In this document: positions 17,944 through 27,063 of the stretch, piece after piece
Numbering within the stretch: position 1 is the stretch's first letter
Layout of the letters: the number at the start of each line of letters is the position of its first letter
Source: Aureimonas phyllosphaerae
GTDB taxonomy: Bacteria; Pseudomonadota; Alphaproteobacteria; Rhizobiales; Rhizobiaceae
Assembly (NCBI RefSeq): GCF_900113065.1
Contig: NZ_FOOA01000015.1
Span: 48,295-112,294, forward strand
Direction: 5' to 3'
DNA: 64,000 nucleotides
Notes under the pieces: model-generated
What the model was told of the DNA's origin: nothing
Database searches by the model: none
Seen by the model: only the letters and a program-made list of their open reading frames with translations
Translations under genes and position numbers: made by a program

Positions 17944-19224
17944 ATGGAACTCCTGATCCTCTTCGGCAGCTTCACGGCCCTGATGCTGATCGGCACGCCG
18001 ATCGCCTTCTGCCTCGGCATCTCGAGCCTCGCCACGGTCGCCTATATGGGCCTGCCGCCGCTCGTCGTGTTCCAGCGGCTGAATTCGGGCATGAGCGTCT
18101 TCTCGATGCTCGCCATCCCCTTCTTCATCTACGCCGGCGACCTGATGGTGCGCGGCGGCATCGCCGGGCGCATCGTCGCCTTCGCGGCGAGCGTCATCGG
18201 CCACGTGCGCGGTGGCCTGGGGCAGGTCAACATCCTGACCTCGACCCTCTTCGGCGGCATCTCCGGCTCGGCGGTGGCGGAGGCGGCGGCCGTCGGCGGC
18301 ATCATGATCCCGCAAATGAAGTCGCGCGGCTACGGCGCGGACTACGCCGTCAACGTCACCTCGATGGCGGCGCTGATCGCGCTCCTCCTGCCGCCGTCGC
18401 ACAACATGATCATCTACTCGATCTCGGCGGGCGGGCGCATCTCGATCGCCGACCTCTTCACCGCCGGCATCATCCCCGGCCTGCTTCTGGCCGCCTCGCT
18501 CATGGTGACGGCCTATATCGTGGCGCGGAAGCGCGGCTATCCGACCGAGCCGTTCCAGGGCTTCCTCGTCATCGGCCATCTTCTGGCCGCCGCGGTGCCG
18601 GGCCTCCTTCTCATCGCCATCATCTTCGGCGGCGTGCGGTCCGGTATCTTCACGGCGACCGAGAGCTCCTGCATCGCCGTCCTCTACGCGCTCCTCGTCA
18701 CCACCTTCGTCTACCGGCAGCTGACCTGGGCGGACTTCGTCCATGCCACGATGGGCGCGGTGCGCACCACCGCCATGGTGCTCCTCATCATCGGCACGGC
18801 CGCCGCCTTCTCCTGGCTGATGGCGTTCCTCCGGGTGCCGGCGACCCTCGTCGACTGGATGCAGGGCCTCTCCGACAACCCGATCATGATCCTCCTTCTC
18901 CTCAACGTCTTGATGCTGCTGCTCGGCACCTTCATGGACATGGGGCCGACGATCATCATCACGACGCCGATCTTCCTGCCGATCGCCACCGCCTACGGCA
19001 TCGATCCCGTGCATTTCGGGGTGATCATGATCCTGAACTACGGCATCGGGCTGAACACGCCGCCCGTCGGCGGGGTGCAGTTCGTGGCCTGCGCCGTCGG
19101 CCGGATCACGGTATGGGAGGCGATGCGCTCCGTATGGCCGTTCTACGGGGCGGGCGTCGTGGTCCTGCTGCTCGTGACCTACATTCCCGCCCTGTCGCTG
19201 TGGCTGCCAGCCGTGTTCCGATAA
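17944..19224 (+). CDS. TRAP transporter large permease (DctM family)
   Basis: This 426-residue membrane protein has about 12 helices and conserved DctM segments: PFFIYAGDLMVRGGIAGR, GGISGSAVAEAAAVGGIMIPQM, LLLGTFMDMGPTIIITTPIFLPI and GIGLNTPPVGG. It is the sodium-driven transport subunit. The ATG at 17944 lies 5 bases after the small-permease stop. With its partners it probably imports uronates. Confidence 0.94.
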   Translation: MELLILFGSFTALMLIGTPIAFCLGISSLATVAYMGLPPLVVFQRLNSGMSVFSMLAIPFFIYAGDLMVRGGIAGRIVAFAASVIGHVRGGLGQVNILTSTLFGGISGSAVAEAAAVGGIMIPQMKSRGYGADYAVNVTSMAALIALLLPPSHNMIIYSISAGGRISIADLFTAGIIPGLLLAASLMVTAYIVARKRGYPTEPFQGFLVIGHLLAAAVPGLLLIAIIFGGVRSGIFTATESSCIAVLYALLVTTFVYRQLTWADFVHATMGAVRTTAMVLLIIGTAAAFSWLMAFLRVPATLVDWMQGLSDNPIMILLLLNVLMLLLGTFMDMGPTIIITTPIFLPIATAYGIDPVHFGVIMILNYGIGLNTPPVGGVQFVACAVGRITVWEAMRSVWPFYGAGVVVLLLVTYIPALSLWLPAVFR

Positions 19225-19235
19225 GGGTCTGACCG

Positions 19236-20030
19236 ATGTCCGAAGCATTCGTGGATGGGCGCATCGAGCGCAAGGCGAAGCTCTCGGAGTCCGTCGTCAG
19301 CGCCCTGCGCGCCCAGATCATCGCCGGCGACTTCGCCGTCGGCGAGAAGCTGCCGACCGAGACACGCATGTCCGAGATCTTCGGCGTCAGCCGCACCGTG
19401 GTGCGCGAGGCCGTCGCCATCCTGTCGGCCGACGGGCTGGTCGAGCCGCGCCACGGCGCGGGCGTCTTCGTGCGGATGAACCCGCAGCGCCGCATCGCCT
19501 CCATCGCGGCCGACGTCGGCGATCGCATCAGCCAGGCGATCAACGTGCTCGAGGTGCGCATGGGCATCGAGATCGAGAGCGCGGGGCTCGCGGCCGAGCG
19601 CTGCAACGCCTCGCAGGCGGCCCGCATCCAGGAGGCCTTCTTCGAGTTCGACCGCCTCATCCCGCTCGGCGAGCAGACCGGCAAGGCGGACTTCGCCTTC
19701 CACCGCGAGATCGCGGCGGCCACCAACAACCCGTTCTACGTCGACATCCTCGACGCGCTTGGCGACCGCACCATCCCCTGCGACCGCACCTCGCCCTGGT
19801 ATTCGGTCGAGGTCCTCTCGCCGCAATACCTGATGGGCCTGCAGCGCGAGCACCTCGCGGTGCTCCAAGCGATCACCGCGGGCGACCCGGCCGGCGCGCG
19901 CGACGCGATGCGCCGGCATCTCACTTCCGCCCAGCAGCGCTACCGCCGCCGCCTCGCCCACCAGCAGGACTCCTACGCCGCCGCAGCCGGCGGCCGACGC
20001 CCTCCCGATACGGAACCGGAACCATCATGA
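19236..20030 (+). CDS. GntR family (FCD/FadR-type) transcriptional regulator
   Basis: The 264-residue regulator has an N-terminal winged helix (VGEKLPTETRMSEIFGVSRTVVREAVAIL, about residues 33-61). The C-terminal all-alpha FCD domain contains metal-ligand-type residues in FAFHREIAAATNNPFY and HLAVLQAITAGD. FCD regulators of uronate clusters (UxuR/ExuR type) sense pathway intermediates and repress. It is cotranscribed with the TRAP genes and overlaps kduI by 4 bases. Its likely targets are this operon and the uxaC/Gfo control region. Confidence 0.9.
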   Translation: MSEAFVDGRIERKAKLSESVVSALRAQIIAGDFAVGEKLPTETRMSEIFGVSRTVVREAVAILSADGLVEPRHGAGVFVRMNPQRRIASIAADVGDRISQAINVLEVRMGIEIESAGLAAERCNASQAARIQEAFFEFDRLIPLGEQTGKADFAFHREIAAATNNPFYVDILDALGDRTIPCDRTSPWYSVEVLSPQYLMGLQREHLAVLQAITAGDPAGARDAMRRHLTSAQQRYRRRLAHQQDSYAAAAGGRRPPDTEPEPS

Positions 20031-20863
20031 CGATCGACCACGAGACACGCTTTGCCGTCCATCCCGATGCGGCGGCAGCCATGGGCACCGAGGACCTCCG
20101 CCGGCACTTCCTGATCCAGGACCTCTTCCAGCCCGGCCGCATCCGCCTCACCTACACCCACTACGACCGCATGATCGTCGGCGGTGCCGTCCCGGGCGCC
20201 GATCCCCTCCCCCTCGAAACCATCCGCCCCAACGGCACGGCGCGCTTCCTGGAGCGCCGCGAACTCGTGGTCGTCCATGTCGGCGGCGGCGCGGCGGAGA
20301 TCCGCGCCGGCGAGGAGAGCCACGCGCTCCAGCCCCGCGACATGCTCTATGTCGGCATGGGGCAGGAGGTGACGTTCCGCTCCGCCGATGCCGGCGATCC
20401 CGCGCGGCTCTATCTCCTGTCGGCGCCCGCCCACCGCACGCTGCCGACGCGGCACCTGCCGCATGCGGCGGCGAAGCGCATGGATCTCGGCGCCCGCGCC
20501 ACCGCCAACGAGCGCTCGATCTTCCAGTACACGACGACGATCGAGACCTGCCAGATCGTCGTCGGCATGACCCAGTTGGCCGAGGGCTCGGTCTGGAACA
20601 CGATGCCAGCGCATATCCACGACCGGCGTATGGAGGCCTATCTCTACTTCGACCTGCCCCTCGAGGCGCGGGTCTTCCACATGATGGGCGCGCCGCACGA
20701 GACGCGCTACATCGTCATGGCCAACGAGGAGGCGGTCGTCTCGCCGCCCTGGTCGATCCATTCGGGCTGCGGCACCAGCGCCTACGCCTTCGTCTGGGCG
20801 ATGGCGGGCGACAACGTCGACTACACCGACATGGACCCCGCGCCCCTGAAGGACATGCGCTGA
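20027..20863 (+). CDS. kduI: 5-dehydro-4-deoxy-D-glucuronate isomerase
   Basis: This 278-residue protein has the normal length of KduI, a cupin-fold zinc isomerase that turns 5-keto-4-deoxyuronate (DKI) into 2,5-diketo-3-deoxygluconate. The metal motif MPAHIHDRRMEAYLYFDL (about residues 198-215) and the later SIHSGCGTSAYAFVW are intact. It lies between the GntR gene (ATGA overlap) and kduD (TGATG overlap), the classic pectin, alginate or hyaluronan fragment pathway. Confidence 0.95.
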   Translation: MTIDHETRFAVHPDAAAAMGTEDLRRHFLIQDLFQPGRIRLTYTHYDRMIVGGAVPGADPLPLETIRPNGTARFLERRELVVVHVGGGAAEIRAGEESHALQPRDMLYVGMGQEVTFRSADAGDPARLYLLSAPAHRTLPTRHLPHAAAKRMDLGARATANERSIFQYTTTIETCQIVVGMTQLAEGSVWNTMPAHIHDRRMEAYLYFDLPLEARVFHMMGAPHETRYIVMANEEAVVSPPWSIHSGCGTSAYAFVWAMAGDNVDYTDMDPAPLKDMR

Positions 20864-21621
20864 TGACCCCGGATCCCTTCAGCCTCCACGGCCGGCGCAT
20901 CGCGGTGACCGGCGCCAACACCGGGATCGGCCGGGGCATCGCGCTCGCCGTCGCCCGCGCCGGTGGCGCTGTCGTCGGCATCGGCCGCTCGGCGATGGAC
21001 GAGACCGCCGCCGAGATCGAGGCGGCGGGCGGCGTGTTTTCGAGCTGCCGCGTCGATCTGTCGAACGTCGCGGCGGGCGTCGAGGCGCTGGACGGCATCA
21101 TGGGCGAGGCGCCGCTCGACGGTCTCGTCAACAATGCCGGGATCATCCGGCGGGCGGATTCCACCGAGTTCACCGAGGCCGAATGGGACGCGGTGATGGA
21201 CGTGAACCTGAAGTCGGTGTTTTTCCTGTCGCAGGCCTTCGCGCGAAGCTGCCTGTCCGCCGGCCGGCCCGGACGGATCGTCAACATCGCCTCGCTCCTG
21301 TCGTTCCAGGGCGGCATCCGCGTGCCGTCCTACACGGCGGCCAAGCACGGCGTCGCGGGGATCACCAAGATCCTCGCCAACGAATGGGCAGCGCGCGACA
21401 TCAACGTCAACGCCATCGCACCCGGCTACATCGAGACCAACAACACGGCGGCGCTGCGCGCCGACCCGGACCGATCCCGCGCGATCCTCGAGCGCATCCC
21501 GGCCGGTCGCTGGGGCGTCGCCGAGGATATCGGCGCGGCCACGGTGTTCCTGCTCGCCGAGGCCTCGCGCTACGTCCACGGAACGGTTCTGCCGGTCGAC
21601 GGCGGCTGGCTCGCGAGGTGA
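20863..21621 (+). CDS. kduD: 2-dehydro-3-deoxy-D-gluconate 5-dehydrogenase (SDR)
   Basis: This is a 252-residue classical SDR. It has the cofactor motif TGANTGIGRGIA, NNAG at about residue 88, and a catalytic Ser (IASLLSFQGG), Tyr and Lys (YTAAK). It reduces the KduI product to 2-keto-3-deoxygluconate. The start overlaps the kduI stop by one base. Assignment as KduD rests on the SDR sequence plus the kduI neighbour. Confidence 0.92.
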   Translation: MTPDPFSLHGRRIAVTGANTGIGRGIALAVARAGGAVVGIGRSAMDETAAEIEAAGGVFSSCRVDLSNVAAGVEALDGIMGEAPLDGLVNNAGIIRRADSTEFTEAEWDAVMDVNLKSVFFLSQAFARSCLSAGRPGRIVNIASLLSFQGGIRVPSYTAAKHGVAGITKILANEWAARDINVNAIAPGYIETNNTAALRADPDRSRAILERIPAGRWGVAEDIGAATVFLLAEASRYVHGTVLPVDGGWLAR

Positions 21622-21626
21622 CCCCG

Positions 21627-21980
21627 ATGACCGCCAAACCCGACATCTTCGCGCGCGCCGGCGACGGCACCTTCGAGCCGACGCCCGACGGCAACGAGCG
21701 GCGCATCGTTTGCTGGACGCCCGAACTGATGATGGTCGAGTTCCGCTTCGAGGCCGGCGGCGTCGGCTGGCTGCACGAGCATCCGCACGTCCAGTCGAGC
21801 TATGTCGCGGAAGGGGCCTTCGAGGTGACTGTGGACGGTCGTACCGAGACGCTGCGCGCCGGCGACTGCTTCATCGTCCCGTCCGGCCTGCGGCACGGCG
21901 TGAAGGCGCTCGAGAAGGGCCGTCTCGTCGACACGTTCACGCCCTCCCGGCAGGATTTCCTGTCGCATCCGCCCGGCTGA
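21627..21980 (+). CDS. kdgF: KdgF-like cupin, unsaturated uronate linearising enzyme
   Basis: The 117-residue single-domain cupin has the KdgF pattern PELMMVEFRFEAGGVGWLHE followed by the metal-binding HPH and YVAEGAFEVTVDG. KdgF promotes conversion of 4,5-unsaturated galacturonate or mannuronate to the linear keto form used by KduI. Length matches the family. The ATG at 21627 is 5 bases after the kduD stop, so it is in the same operon. Confidence 0.87.
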   Translation: MTAKPDIFARAGDGTFEPTPDGNERRIVCWTPELMMVEFRFEAGGVGWLHEHPHVQSSYVAEGAFEVTVDGRTETLRAGDCFIVPSGLRHGVKALEKGRLVDTFTPSRQDFLSHPPG

Positions 21981-22085
21981 CGCGCAGCAGCCTTTTCGTG
22001 CCGCCGGACGCGCGCCGTTGCCAGGCGGTCCCGGTCCGTCGCATCAAGGCGTTTCTTCAGCGGCGCGCCTTCGGGAGGAGTGGGT

Positions 22086-22958
22086 ATGGGCAGCGGCATC
22101 GAACTGGCGACCTATCCGGGTCTCGACGAGCGGATTTCGGTGCTTCGGCTCGGCACCACCGTCGATGCGATCTTCGTGCGCACGGCGCGCTTCGACGTCC
22201 TTATCGATACGCTCGACACGCCCGAGACGTGCCGTGAGGCGATGGAACTCGTCGGCGCAGAACGCGGTGGCCGGCCGCTGGTCGTCGTGAACTCCCACAT
22301 GGACTGGGACCATTTCTGGGGCAACGCGGCCGTCGCCGGGCGGGCGGCGATCGTCGCGCACGAGGCCGCGCGCGAGCGCTTCCGGAACGGAAGCGTCCAC
22401 GAGGTCCTGCGGCGCAAGGCGGCAGAGGACGCGCGCTTCGGCGCGGTCGAGCTTCATCCGCCCACCTTGTTCTTCTCCGATCGGATAGGACTCGACGGGG
22501 GCGATCTCACGCTCGAACTCCTCCACACGCCGGGGCACGCGCCCGACCATGTCGTGGTCTGGATCCCGGAACTGCGGACATGCCTGGCGGTCGATGCGGT
22601 CGAGAACCCGATTCCGAAGGTCTGGAGCGACGATCCAGCGGACCTTGCCTCCCTCGTCGCCTCGCTCCACCGCATCAGGCGCCTCGGCGCGCAACACCTC
22701 GTCCTCGCGCATGGCCAGACCGATGCGCCCTCGACGATGGACAGGAACCTTGCCTACTTCGAGGCGCTGGCCGAACGCGTCGGCGCACTCGGCGCCGCGC
22801 CCTCGGTCGCCCCGGACGACGCGCTGCCGGACGGGCTCCGGTTGACGGACTTCGTGGAGGGCATCGACGCCCTGCCGGACGCCGCACGCCGGTTCTACGA
22901 GCGCTTCCACCGGGCAAACCTTGCCGCCACCATCCGCAGCGTTCACGGCCGCCGCTGA
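22086..22958 (+). CDS. MBL-fold metallo-hydrolase
   Basis: This 290-residue metallo-beta-lactamase-fold protein has metal ligands in NSHMDWDHFWGN (an HxDxDH version of HxHxDH), HTPGHAPDH, AVDAVENP and a terminal AHGQT His. A GGGAGGAG site at about 22073-22080 supports the ATG at 22086. It is 105 bp after kdgF and may be cotranscribed with the uronate genes. Reaction unknown; lactone or thioester hydrolysis is typical of the fold. Confidence 0.83.
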   Translation: MGSGIELATYPGLDERISVLRLGTTVDAIFVRTARFDVLIDTLDTPETCREAMELVGAERGGRPLVVVNSHMDWDHFWGNAAVAGRAAIVAHEAARERFRNGSVHEVLRRKAAEDARFGAVELHPPTLFFSDRIGLDGGDLTLELLHTPGHAPDHVVVWIPELRTCLAVDAVENPIPKVWSDDPADLASLVASLHRIRRLGAQHLVLAHGQTDAPSTMDRNLAYFEALAERVGALGAAPSVAPDDALPDGLRLTDFVEGIDALPDAARRFYERFHRANLAATIRSVHGRR

Positions 22959-23008
22959 CGGCGCGGGCCGGTGATGGACGGCGGGTGCCCGCAGACCGGC
23001 CCCCGGCG

Positions 23009-23902
23009 TCAGTCCCGGTCGTTCGGAGGCGTCGGCGCCTGATGGTCGGCGATGGCGCCCGCCGTGGTCCACCAGATGCGCGGATCGTCCTTCTCGCGCA
23101 ACCGGGTCAGGACGCGATCGAGGTGGAGGGCCCGGTGGGCCTGTCCCATGATGTAGGGGTGGAGCGCGATCCCGAGAACCACGGGGCGCCGGTCGCATTC
23201 GCTCAGAAGCTGATCGACGGCATCCTCGATCATCGCGGCAAAGGTCGCCCCCTCCTGATGGCGCGAGACGATCGCAGGGATGTCGTTGATCTCCTGCGAA
23301 TAGGGAACCGACAGGATCCCCGTCCCGCTGCGCGTCCGCAGCCGGATCGGCTGGTCGTCGTGCGCCCAGTCGAGAACGTAGGCGAAGCCCGCCTCCTCCA
23401 GAAGATCGGGCGTCCGATGGCTTTCGGAAATCCACGGCCCCAGCCAGCCCAGCGGCCGGACGCCGATCGTCGCGAAATCGTCGAGGGTTCGGGCGATCAT
23501 CGCGCGCTCCTCGTCCTCGCCCATCCCGCCTTGCGCCTCCGCATTGGTGCGGCCATGGGCAGCGATCTCGTCGCCCCGGTCCCGGCAGGCTTCGGCAAGG
23601 CCCGGGCAGCGTTCGATCACCGCGCTGTTCAGAAGCGCCGTCGTGGTCAGCTCCAGCCGGTCGAACATCTCCATGAAGCGCCAGGCGCCGACCCGGTTGC
23701 CGTAGTCCCGCCAGGCGAAGTTCATCACGTCGGGCTGGGTCTGGGACGGCGCGAGCGTCGCTCCCAGCCCGTCGCCGAACCCGAACACCTCGTGGTTGAC
23801 GCCGAGATAGACGGCCAGCCGGCGTCCCTCGGGCCAGGCGTAGTCCGGACGCCCGACGATGGGCGCGTAGTCGTACCGGCCGTGATGGGGAAGCTGGCTC
23901 AT
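23009..23902 (-). CDS. Polysaccharide deacetylase family protein (PuuE/allantoinase-like)
   Basis: This 297-residue NodB-fold protein resembles the PuuE (cofactor-poor allantoinase) subgroup. Evidence is the segments YGNRVGAWRFMEMFDR, DEIAAHGRTNAE, GWLGPWISESHRTPDLLEEAGFAYVLDW and ALHPYIMGQ. It has no signal peptide, so it acts in the cytoplasm on a small amide rather than on a polysaccharide. It is convergent with the MBL gene and divergent from a peptide-type ABC operon. Exact substrate is not inferable. Confidence 0.82.
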   Translation of the reverse strand: MSQLPHHGRYDYAPIVGRPDYAWPEGRRLAVYLGVNHEVFGFGDGLGATLAPSQTQPDVMNFAWRDYGNRVGAWRFMEMFDRLELTTTALLNSAVIERCPGLAEACRDRGDEIAAHGRTNAEAQGGMGEDEERAMIARTLDDFATIGVRPLGWLGPWISESHRTPDLLEEAGFAYVLDWAHDDQPIRLRTRSGTGILSVPYSQEINDIPAIVSRHQEGATFAAMIEDAVDQLLSECDRRPVVLGIALHPYIMGQAHRALHLDRVLTRLREKDDPRIWWTTAGAIADHQAPTPPNDRD

Positions 23903-24329
23903 GGCGAAATCCTGGGCGCGTGACGAAGTGTGCGGCGGGAATGCCGGCGGCCGGAACGTGCGTCCGCGGCCAGGCGCCGGGCAGAGCCGGCCGTTCTAGA
24001 CGCTCGGCCGGATCGAGGGTTCCGCGCGTCGCTCGGATCACGGTTCATGCCGAAGGGCAACCGGGACCATCCGGCCATCGTCCCGCCAGAGCCTGCCCGG
24101 CGCGTCGTCGCGACCGGCTCTCGCGTGGCGATGACCAGATCGCGCCCTGCCCGAGCGGAGTGATGAAGCCAATCCCGGGCACGGTCCGCCCTGTCCATCC
24201 CACGCCCCGGTTTTGTGCAGCGCACATGCTTGCCGCCCGTTTCATCATCGCATAGCGTCCCCTCACCGGGACGTGACGGGATTCTCTCTCGCCGCTCCTG
24301 CTCGCCCCACGAACCCGACGAGGTCGCCC
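23903..24329. other. 427-bp divergent intergenic region
   Basis: Lies between the divergent deacetylase and the first peptide ABC operon and must contain both promoters. No convincing gene, repeat or sigma-70 promoter was identified. Confidence 0.4.
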
Positions 24330-25940
24330 GTGTCTTCTTCTCTCCGTTCGCTCGCCTGCCGCCTGTTTGCCGGGACCGTGCTTCTCGGATCGGTCGCCGC
24401 AGGCTCGGCGGCCCTGGCCGAGACCCCGGCCGACACGCTGGTGATCGCCAACGGCATCGACGACATGAAGTCGCTCGACCCGGCCGAAAGCTTCGAGTTC
24501 TCGGGCCAGGATCAGATCAACAACATCTACGAGACGCTGGTCGAGATCGATCCGCAGACGCTGAAGCCCGTTCCGGGACTGGCCGCCAGTTGGTCGGTCA
24601 GCGACGACGGCCTGACCTTCACCTTCAAGATGGCCGAGGGGCGCAAGTTCGCGTCCGGTAATCCGGTGACAGCCGAGGACGCCGCCTTCTCGCTCCAGCG
24701 CGCCGTGAAGCTCGACCAGACGCCGGCCTTCATCCTCACCCAGTTCGGCCTCAGCAAGGACAATGTCGACCAGACCGTGAAGGCGGTGGACGCCTCGACG
24801 CTCCAGATCGTCACCGACAAGCCCTACGCGCCGTCCTTCCTCTACAACGCGCTGACCGCCGAGGTCGGCTCGATTGTCGACAAGGCGGTGGTGATGGAGA
24901 ATGCCGGCGAGGACTACGGCAACACGTGGCTCGACACCCATTCGGCGGGCTCGGGTCCCTATGTCCTGCGCGCCTGGAAGCCGAACGAGTCCGTCGTGCT
25001 CGACGCCAACCCGAACTTCGACCGCGAGGTCGCGATGAAGCGCGTCTTCGTGCGCCATGTCGTCGAGCCCGCGACGCAGCTCCTTCTTCTCCAGAAGGGC
25101 GACGTCGACGTCGCGCGCAACCTCGGGCCCACCGACATCGCTTCTGTCGAGAAGGATGCGAACCTCAAGGTCCAGACCGAGCTGCGCGGACAGGTCTACT
25201 ATCTCTCCGGCAACCAGAAGGACGAGATCCTGTCGAAGCCGAAGGTGATGGAGGCGATAAAGTACCTGATCGACTACGACGGCATCACCAGCCAGCTCCT
25301 GAAGGGCCAGGAGCAGGTGCACCAGTCCTTCCTGCCCGCCGGCTTCCTCGGCGCGATCGAGGACAAGCCGTTCAAGCTCGACGTCGCCAAGGCCAAGGCG
25401 CTTCTGGCTGAGGCCGGCTATCCCGACGGGTTCGAGACCGAGATCCTGATCCGCAACGAGAAGGAGCGCGTCGACATCGCGCAGGCCATCCAGGGCACGC
25501 TCGCCCAGGCCGGCATCAAGGCGTCGCTCCGCTCGGTGACGGGCGCCGAGGCGCTCTCGATCTATCGCGCGCGCAACCACAAGCTGACGCTGCAGACCTG
25601 GGGTCCGGACTACCCGGACCCGCAGACCAACGCCTCGGTCTTCGCCGCCAACGCCGACAACTCCGACGCGGGCGCCCTCGTCGGCAACCTCGCCTGGCGC
25701 AACGCCTATGCGGCCACGGAAACGACGCCGCAGGTGGCCGCCGCCGTGGTCGAGAAGGACGAGGCCAAGCGCGCCAAGCTCTACGAGGACATGCAGCGCC
25801 ATGAGCAGATGGCCTCGCCGATCGCCGTCCTCTTCCAGCGCTCCGAGCAGCCGGCCGTGCGCAAGGGCGTCGACGGCTTCAAGACCGGCAGCGCGGTGGC
25901 CTCGGCCTTCTACTGGACCGTGACCAAGACGGCGCAGTAA
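24330..25940 (+). CDS. Peptide-type ABC transporter substrate-binding protein (SBP_bac_5), system 1
   Basis: The 536-residue family-5 binding protein has a signal peptide (RLFAGTVLLGSVAAGSAALAE). Conserved segments are LVEIDPQTLKPVPGLAASW, FASGNPVTAEDAAFSLQR and KPKVMEAIKYLIDYDGI. GTG at 24330 is chosen because it gives a proper signal peptide and follows ACGAGG; the longer frame is not plausible. It is followed by two permeases and two ATPases. Ligand (oligopeptide, opine or other) is unknown. Confidence 0.9.
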   Translation: MSSSLRSLACRLFAGTVLLGSVAAGSAALAETPADTLVIANGIDDMKSLDPAESFEFSGQDQINNIYETLVEIDPQTLKPVPGLAASWSVSDDGLTFTFKMAEGRKFASGNPVTAEDAAFSLQRAVKLDQTPAFILTQFGLSKDNVDQTVKAVDASTLQIVTDKPYAPSFLYNALTAEVGSIVDKAVVMENAGEDYGNTWLDTHSAGSGPYVLRAWKPNESVVLDANPNFDREVAMKRVFVRHVVEPATQLLLLQKGDVDVARNLGPTDIASVEKDANLKVQTELRGQVYYLSGNQKDEILSKPKVMEAIKYLIDYDGITSQLLKGQEQVHQSFLPAGFLGAIEDKPFKLDVAKAKALLAEAGYPDGFETEILIRNEKERVDIAQAIQGTLAQAGIKASLRSVTGAEALSIYRARNHKLTLQTWGPDYPDPQTNASVFAANADNSDAGALVGNLAWRNAYAATETTPQVAAAVVEKDEAKRAKLYEDMQRHEQMASPIAVLFQRSEQPAVRKGVDGFKTGSAVASAFYWTVTKTAQ

Positions 25941-25971
25941 GCGTGATCGCCAAGACCGTGGAGGCGGGCCG

Positions 25972-27063
25972 TTGAGCCCGCCCGTGATCGACGAGCCGGC
26001 GCTGCACGGCGCCCGCTCGGGGCTTCGCGCCTTCGGCCTGCCGCGCTTCGTCTCGCGCGGCGCGAGCCTTCTGTTCAGCCTGCTGCTGACGCTCTTCGGC
26101 CTGCTCTTCGTCACCTTCCTGATCGCGCGCGTCGTGCCGGTCGATCCGGTGCTCGCGATCGTCGGCGACCGGGCGACGCAGGCGCAGTACGACGCCGCGC
26201 GCGTCTCGCTCGGCCTCGACCAGCCGCTCCCCGTCCAGTTCGTGCGTTATCTCGGCGATGTCGTGACCGGCGATCTCGGGCGCTCTAACCTCACCTCGCG
26301 CCCCGTCGTCGAGGACATCGCCTCGGCCTTCCCGGCAACGCTCGAACTTGCCACGCTCGCGACGCTGATCGGCGTCCTGATCGGCGTGCCCGCGGGCGTC
26401 GTCAGCGCGGTGCACCAAGGGCGATGGCAAGACCAGGCGATCCGCGTCGTCGGGCTGCTCGGCTATTCCATGCCGGTCTTCTGGCTCGGCCTCATCGCCC
26501 TTCTCGTGTTCTACGGGCAGCTCGGCTGGGTCGGCGGCCCCGGGCGGCTCGACGTGTCCTACGAGCTCGCCTACGAGTTCGACGTGACGCCCGTCACCGG
26601 CTCGATCCTCATCGATTCCGCGCTGTCGGGCGCCTGGGACGTGTTCCGCAACGCCTTGTCGCACCTGATCCTGCCGGCGCTGGTGCTCGGCTACTTCTCG
26701 CTCGCCTACATCTCGCGCATGACGCGCTCGTTCATGCTGGAGCAGCTGTCGCAGGACTATGTGACGACCGCGCGCGTCAAGGGCGTGTCGGAGCGGCGCG
26801 TCGTCTGGGTCCACGCGCTCGGCAACGCCATGGTGCCGCTCGTGACCGTGATCGCCCTGTCCTATGCCGCGCTTCTGGAGGGATCGGTGCTCACCGAAAC
26901 CGTCTTCGCCTGGCCCGGCCTCGGGCTCTACATCACGCAGGCCCTCTTCGCCGCCGACTTCAACGCCGTGCTCGGCGGCACGCTGGTCATCGGCGCGGTC
27001 TTCGTCGTCCTCAACATCCTGTCCGACCTCGTCTACACGCTGGTCGATCCGAGGGCGCGATGA
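25972..27063 (+). CDS. Peptide-type ABC transporter permease (DppB family), system 1
   Basis: This 363-residue BPD_transp_1 permease has the N-terminal helix, the RVVPVDPVLAIVGDRAT loop typical of DppB, and the EAA-like motif DYVTTARVKGVSERRVVWVHALGNA. TTG start at 25972 lies 31 bases after the binding-protein gene and follows GGAGGCGGG. Its stop overlaps the next permease (ATGA). Confidence 0.92.
   Translation: MSPPVIDEPALHGARSGLRAFGLPRFVSRGASLLFSLLLTLFGLLFVTFLIARVVPVDPVLAIVGDRATQAQYDAARVSLGLDQPLPVQFVRYLGDVVTGDLGRSNLTSRPVVEDIASAFPATLELATLATLIGVLIGVPAGVVSAVHQGRWQDQAIRVVGLLGYSMPVFWLGLIALLVFYGQLGWVGGPGRLDVSYELAYEFDVTPVTGSILIDSALSGAWDVFRNALSHLILPALVLGYFSLAYISRMTRSFMLEQLSQDYVTTARVKGVSERRVVWVHALGNAMVPLVTVIALSYAALLEGSVLTETVFAWPGLGLYITQALFAADFNAVLGGTLVIGAVFVVLNILSDLVYTLVDPRAR

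Noticed and set aside
22044..24041. Minus-strand open frame of 665 codons spanning the MBL and deacetylase genes
   Set aside because: It is a shadow frame; both real genes in other frames have intact motifs.
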